NCBI RefSeq assembly: GCF_019578655.1
Contig: NC_063263.1
Span: forward strand, 11,097,001-11,161,000
Source of the DNA: Ricinus communis
Taxonomy: Eukaryota > Streptophyta > Magnoliopsida > Malpighiales > Euphorbiaceae
Direction: 5' to 3'
Length of the DNA stretch: 64,000 nucleotides
The stretch's first letter is position 1, and each line of letters starts with the position of its first letter. Shown here piece by piece: positions 61,201 through 64,000 of the stretch. A model generated the notes under the pieces. It was not told the origin of the DNA. It saw only the letters and a program-made list of their open reading frames with translations, and made no database searches. Position numbers and translations under genes: made by a program.

Positions 61201-64000
61201 TATTTTTAATACAATATTTTTATTTATTTTATTATTGTATTAAAATAAAATATATAATTAATTTTTTATAATTAAATATATTAATAATTTTTTAAATTAT
61301 AATTTGATGGCTAAATAATAAAATTAATAATTATTGACTTTGAACTCATATTATTAAATACGAATAATATGATAATGATGACTAATCAGAGTAAAAATAA
61401 TTATTTTTATAAATTAAAATTTTTAACAGTAAAATATTTTTTTATTATATTTTTTAATCACGTATTTTTTTTTTATAAAGCTATTCTTTTATGATTATGT
61501 AAATAAACTTTATGTGTTTTCACAAAAAAAGAAACACTAATTTTATAATATATTTAGACATTGATTTTGATCTAATGGAATGATGTCCTTAATTATAAAT
61601 TATTAATATTTTTATCTTGTCCATCTATATTATTTATTTAAATATCTTGCATGTTAATATATAATTTATACCGTTAAGAAAACAAAAATTGAAGGTGAAA
61701 GCGACTATAAAAACGCATTAGAAATGACGACTCATTCAAATGGTTATAATCATTCAGAATAAATTCATTACAATTGGACAATTTGTCCCTGCAAAACGTT
61801 GAATTGGAAAAATGGACGGCTCTCTTCTCTCTGACCATAACATTGTCACTATCATTATCCATTTTTGCGTCTTAAATTCTCTTACTTCCCACCAAAATTG
61901 AAACTAAGATTCGATATTTTAGGATTTTGTAATAGTGGATACAGCCGATTTTCCATATTCAATACTTGATAAAAATGTTTATATATACTATTTCTATGAT
62001 ATAAATTGTTAAATAACTTTTTTTTTTATTTTATGTATTTAACTTATTATTATATAAAGAAAAACTTGTATTTTTATAGCCCAATTGGTTCTCAAATTCA
62101 TGATTTTTAGAATTAAACTATATATAAGATTGCATCTATTAAATGAGTATGAATTAGCTTTCACCTATTGCACTACTCATTTAGCTATTCAGAGCAAAGT
62201 GTCACAACTTGATAAAGACATATTTTGTCTTTCCTTTAAATATTAAACATATATTTTCAATAACGTCGGATTAGGCTCAATACTTGTGATATGAGGAGAC
62301 TAGATTGGGGACCTAAATGGTGATCCACTCTAAACACCGTTTAATCTACAAATACGGATCATTGATGAACCATTTCCTAATTAAAGAAGCAACCAAGTTG
62401 AACAAAAAGTTAAGTGATCTAGAAGCACTATATTAAAATCCCAACATATAGTTTTTAAATCTACTTTGCTAACATGTCTCTGCATGTGTATTAATTTATT
62501 TTCTATGTTACATTCATTCACATCTAATTAATCAAGAAGTTGACTCTGCTCAATTTATTTTATTTATTTGGACCGTAGCTAAATGTGGATCTAAGTTTGT
62601 GTTAATCTTGTAAGTGAATTTCCACCAGTAGTTATCAAATCAAAATTGGTTTCACTTTGCTTTTTCTGACAACTATTACATAAGTTTTTCACGATCAGTT
62701 ATGTTGAGATGTAACTTCAGTTATATGGTGAACAAGATACTAATCTTATAATAATAGTGACAACTAATTTTATGAAAAACATATATCAAATAAGAAAAAA
62801 GCCAAAAATAGAGAAGAAAAAGTGATGAGTAATGCTTAATGTACATTAGTTCTAGATTACAGCTTTAATAAGAGAAAAAATTAATACAAAAAAAAAAAAC
62901 TCAAATAGAGAGAGTCTTCTTAAATTACTCTTCTTAGAAATATTTTAATTTCCAATACTATTATACTATTTTATTAAATTAATATATTTTTACAATATAT
63001 GTAAATTTTTAATTTTTTAATAATATATTAAATTTATTTATTATTAGCTATAAAAGTAATTAGTATAAATTTTATAAGTTATAAATCAGTTTATTTTTAG
63101 ATGAATATACTATGATATAAAGATTTTATCATTAAATCTTAATACTATACAAATTTATAATCTTAAATATATATATATATAGTTTATGTTCACATAAGTA
63201 AAAAAACTAGTTGTTCCTAAATAGAGAAATACTTGTAACTCAATCTCATATGGCATTTGGGAAAGTATAAAAGAAGTAGAAATTCTTTTATAGATGCCAC
63301 AAAACATAAAATAATTAAAAAAATATCTACAAAAATTTTTAACAATAAAAATATTCAAAAATGAGATTTTATTTACAAAAATATCTTAAAACAAAATTTT
63401 ATTTATAAAAATACTCTAAACGGAATTTTATTTATAAAAGCACCCATTTTGGTTTTTTCATATAAAAATATAATACTTTAAAAAAAAAGTGTATATGTTC
63501 AATGTATTTTGATAGATAATGAATTTAAAACACGTTAATTTTTATGAAATATTGTTGCATTTTGTTTGATTTTGTGATATTAATAATGAGTAAATAAATA
63601 AATAAATTTAAAAGATATTTTTCTAATTTAAAGGTTTGGAGACGTTTTGAAAATATCATATTCAAAAAATTACATAAATTACTACAAGGTAAAAAAAGTA
63701 TATATTCAATACATATTGAAGAGAAAAAAATGTCTAGTATACTTTTGACGTAAATAACAACAAAATGTATATGTTTAATAAAAAATAATATACATTAAAT
63801 ATATGTTAGGTATCTCAACCTTTTCTAAAATAAAATAAAATGTAAACTTAAAAAAAAATATATGTTGCCAAATAATGGGTATATTTTAAATATTTAAAAC
63901 TTTTAAAATGAAACAAAATTCAATTTAAATGTTACTAACATATAGTATACGTTTGGTATTCATAAAGTATCTGAAATTAATTTTAGAAAGAAAAAAAAAT
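58241..64000. other. AT-rich intergenic region upstream of copy D
   Basis: No gene, RNA gene or intact mobile element recognised. The first few hundred bases should contain the promoter of copy D, but neither the CTATAAATAG box nor the GCC-box block of B and C is found there; a weak TATA-like 'tataaag' lies near 58334. An (AT)n run is at 60641-60665 and another short one at 63164-63181. Confidence 0.6.
63361..63445. repeat. Minisatellite, 30-bp unit, about 2.8 copies
   Basis: Units starting at 63361, 63391 and 63421 share 'attttattta(c/t)aaaaata' with an exact 30-bp period. Confidence 0.8.

Noticed and set aside
1..64000. tRNA genes, rRNA genes or CRISPR arrays.
   Set aside because: None was seen. 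The TGGTATCAGAGC matches are retrotransposon primer sites, not tRNA genes, and the regular repeats lack CRISPR spacing.

Overview
The window is AT-rich nuclear DNA of a eudicot plant. Spliced genes with canonical GT-AG introns, plant-type Ty1/copia elements primed by initiator-tRNA-Met, a LINE relic and MITE-like repeats all point this way. The gene set (a triterpene-type oxidosqualene cyclase beside PDR1-like ABCG transporters) would fit Euphorbiaceae such as castor, but that species guess is inference only.

Layout. 1-6962: gene-poor flank of diverged duplications, a fold-back repeat, a (TA)n run and a probable MITE. 6963-16638 (+): an 18-exon oxidosqualene cyclase gene with an intact 766-codon frame; its intron 12 holds a complete 5,115-bp copia element (9978-15092, antisense to the gene). 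16901-25529 (-): a tail-to-tail, 5'-truncated PDR/ABCG pseudogene (copy A) carrying a solo LTR (18656-18967), a 47-bp tandem duplication and a second, older copia element (20025-24694) inside exon 16. 27175-34275 (-), 37045-44158 (-) and 50743-58240 (-): three head-to-tail full-size PDR/ABCG genes (copies B, C, D), each 24 exons and each apparently intact (1443, 1442 and 1437 aa). Copies B and C are near-identical recent duplicates; D is older. A LINE relic lies between B and C. The C-D spacer holds a hAT-like MITE, a ~185-bp tandem array and an inverted-repeat element. 58241-64000: AT-rich intergenic DNA with no gene recognised.

How the genes may work together. The cyclase would fold 2,3-oxidosqualene into a cyclic triterpene at the ER; full-size PDR transporters sit in the plasma membrane and in known cases export terpenoid defence compounds. 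A synthase beside a tandem exporter array is therefore a reasonable candidate for a triterpene production/export cluster, but no P450 or other tailoring gene is in the window and the link is inference. Copies B and C share a TATA box and a GCC-box/W-box-like block just upstream, the expected signature of ethylene/jasmonate or pathogen-responsive transcription; D lacks that block where I looked.
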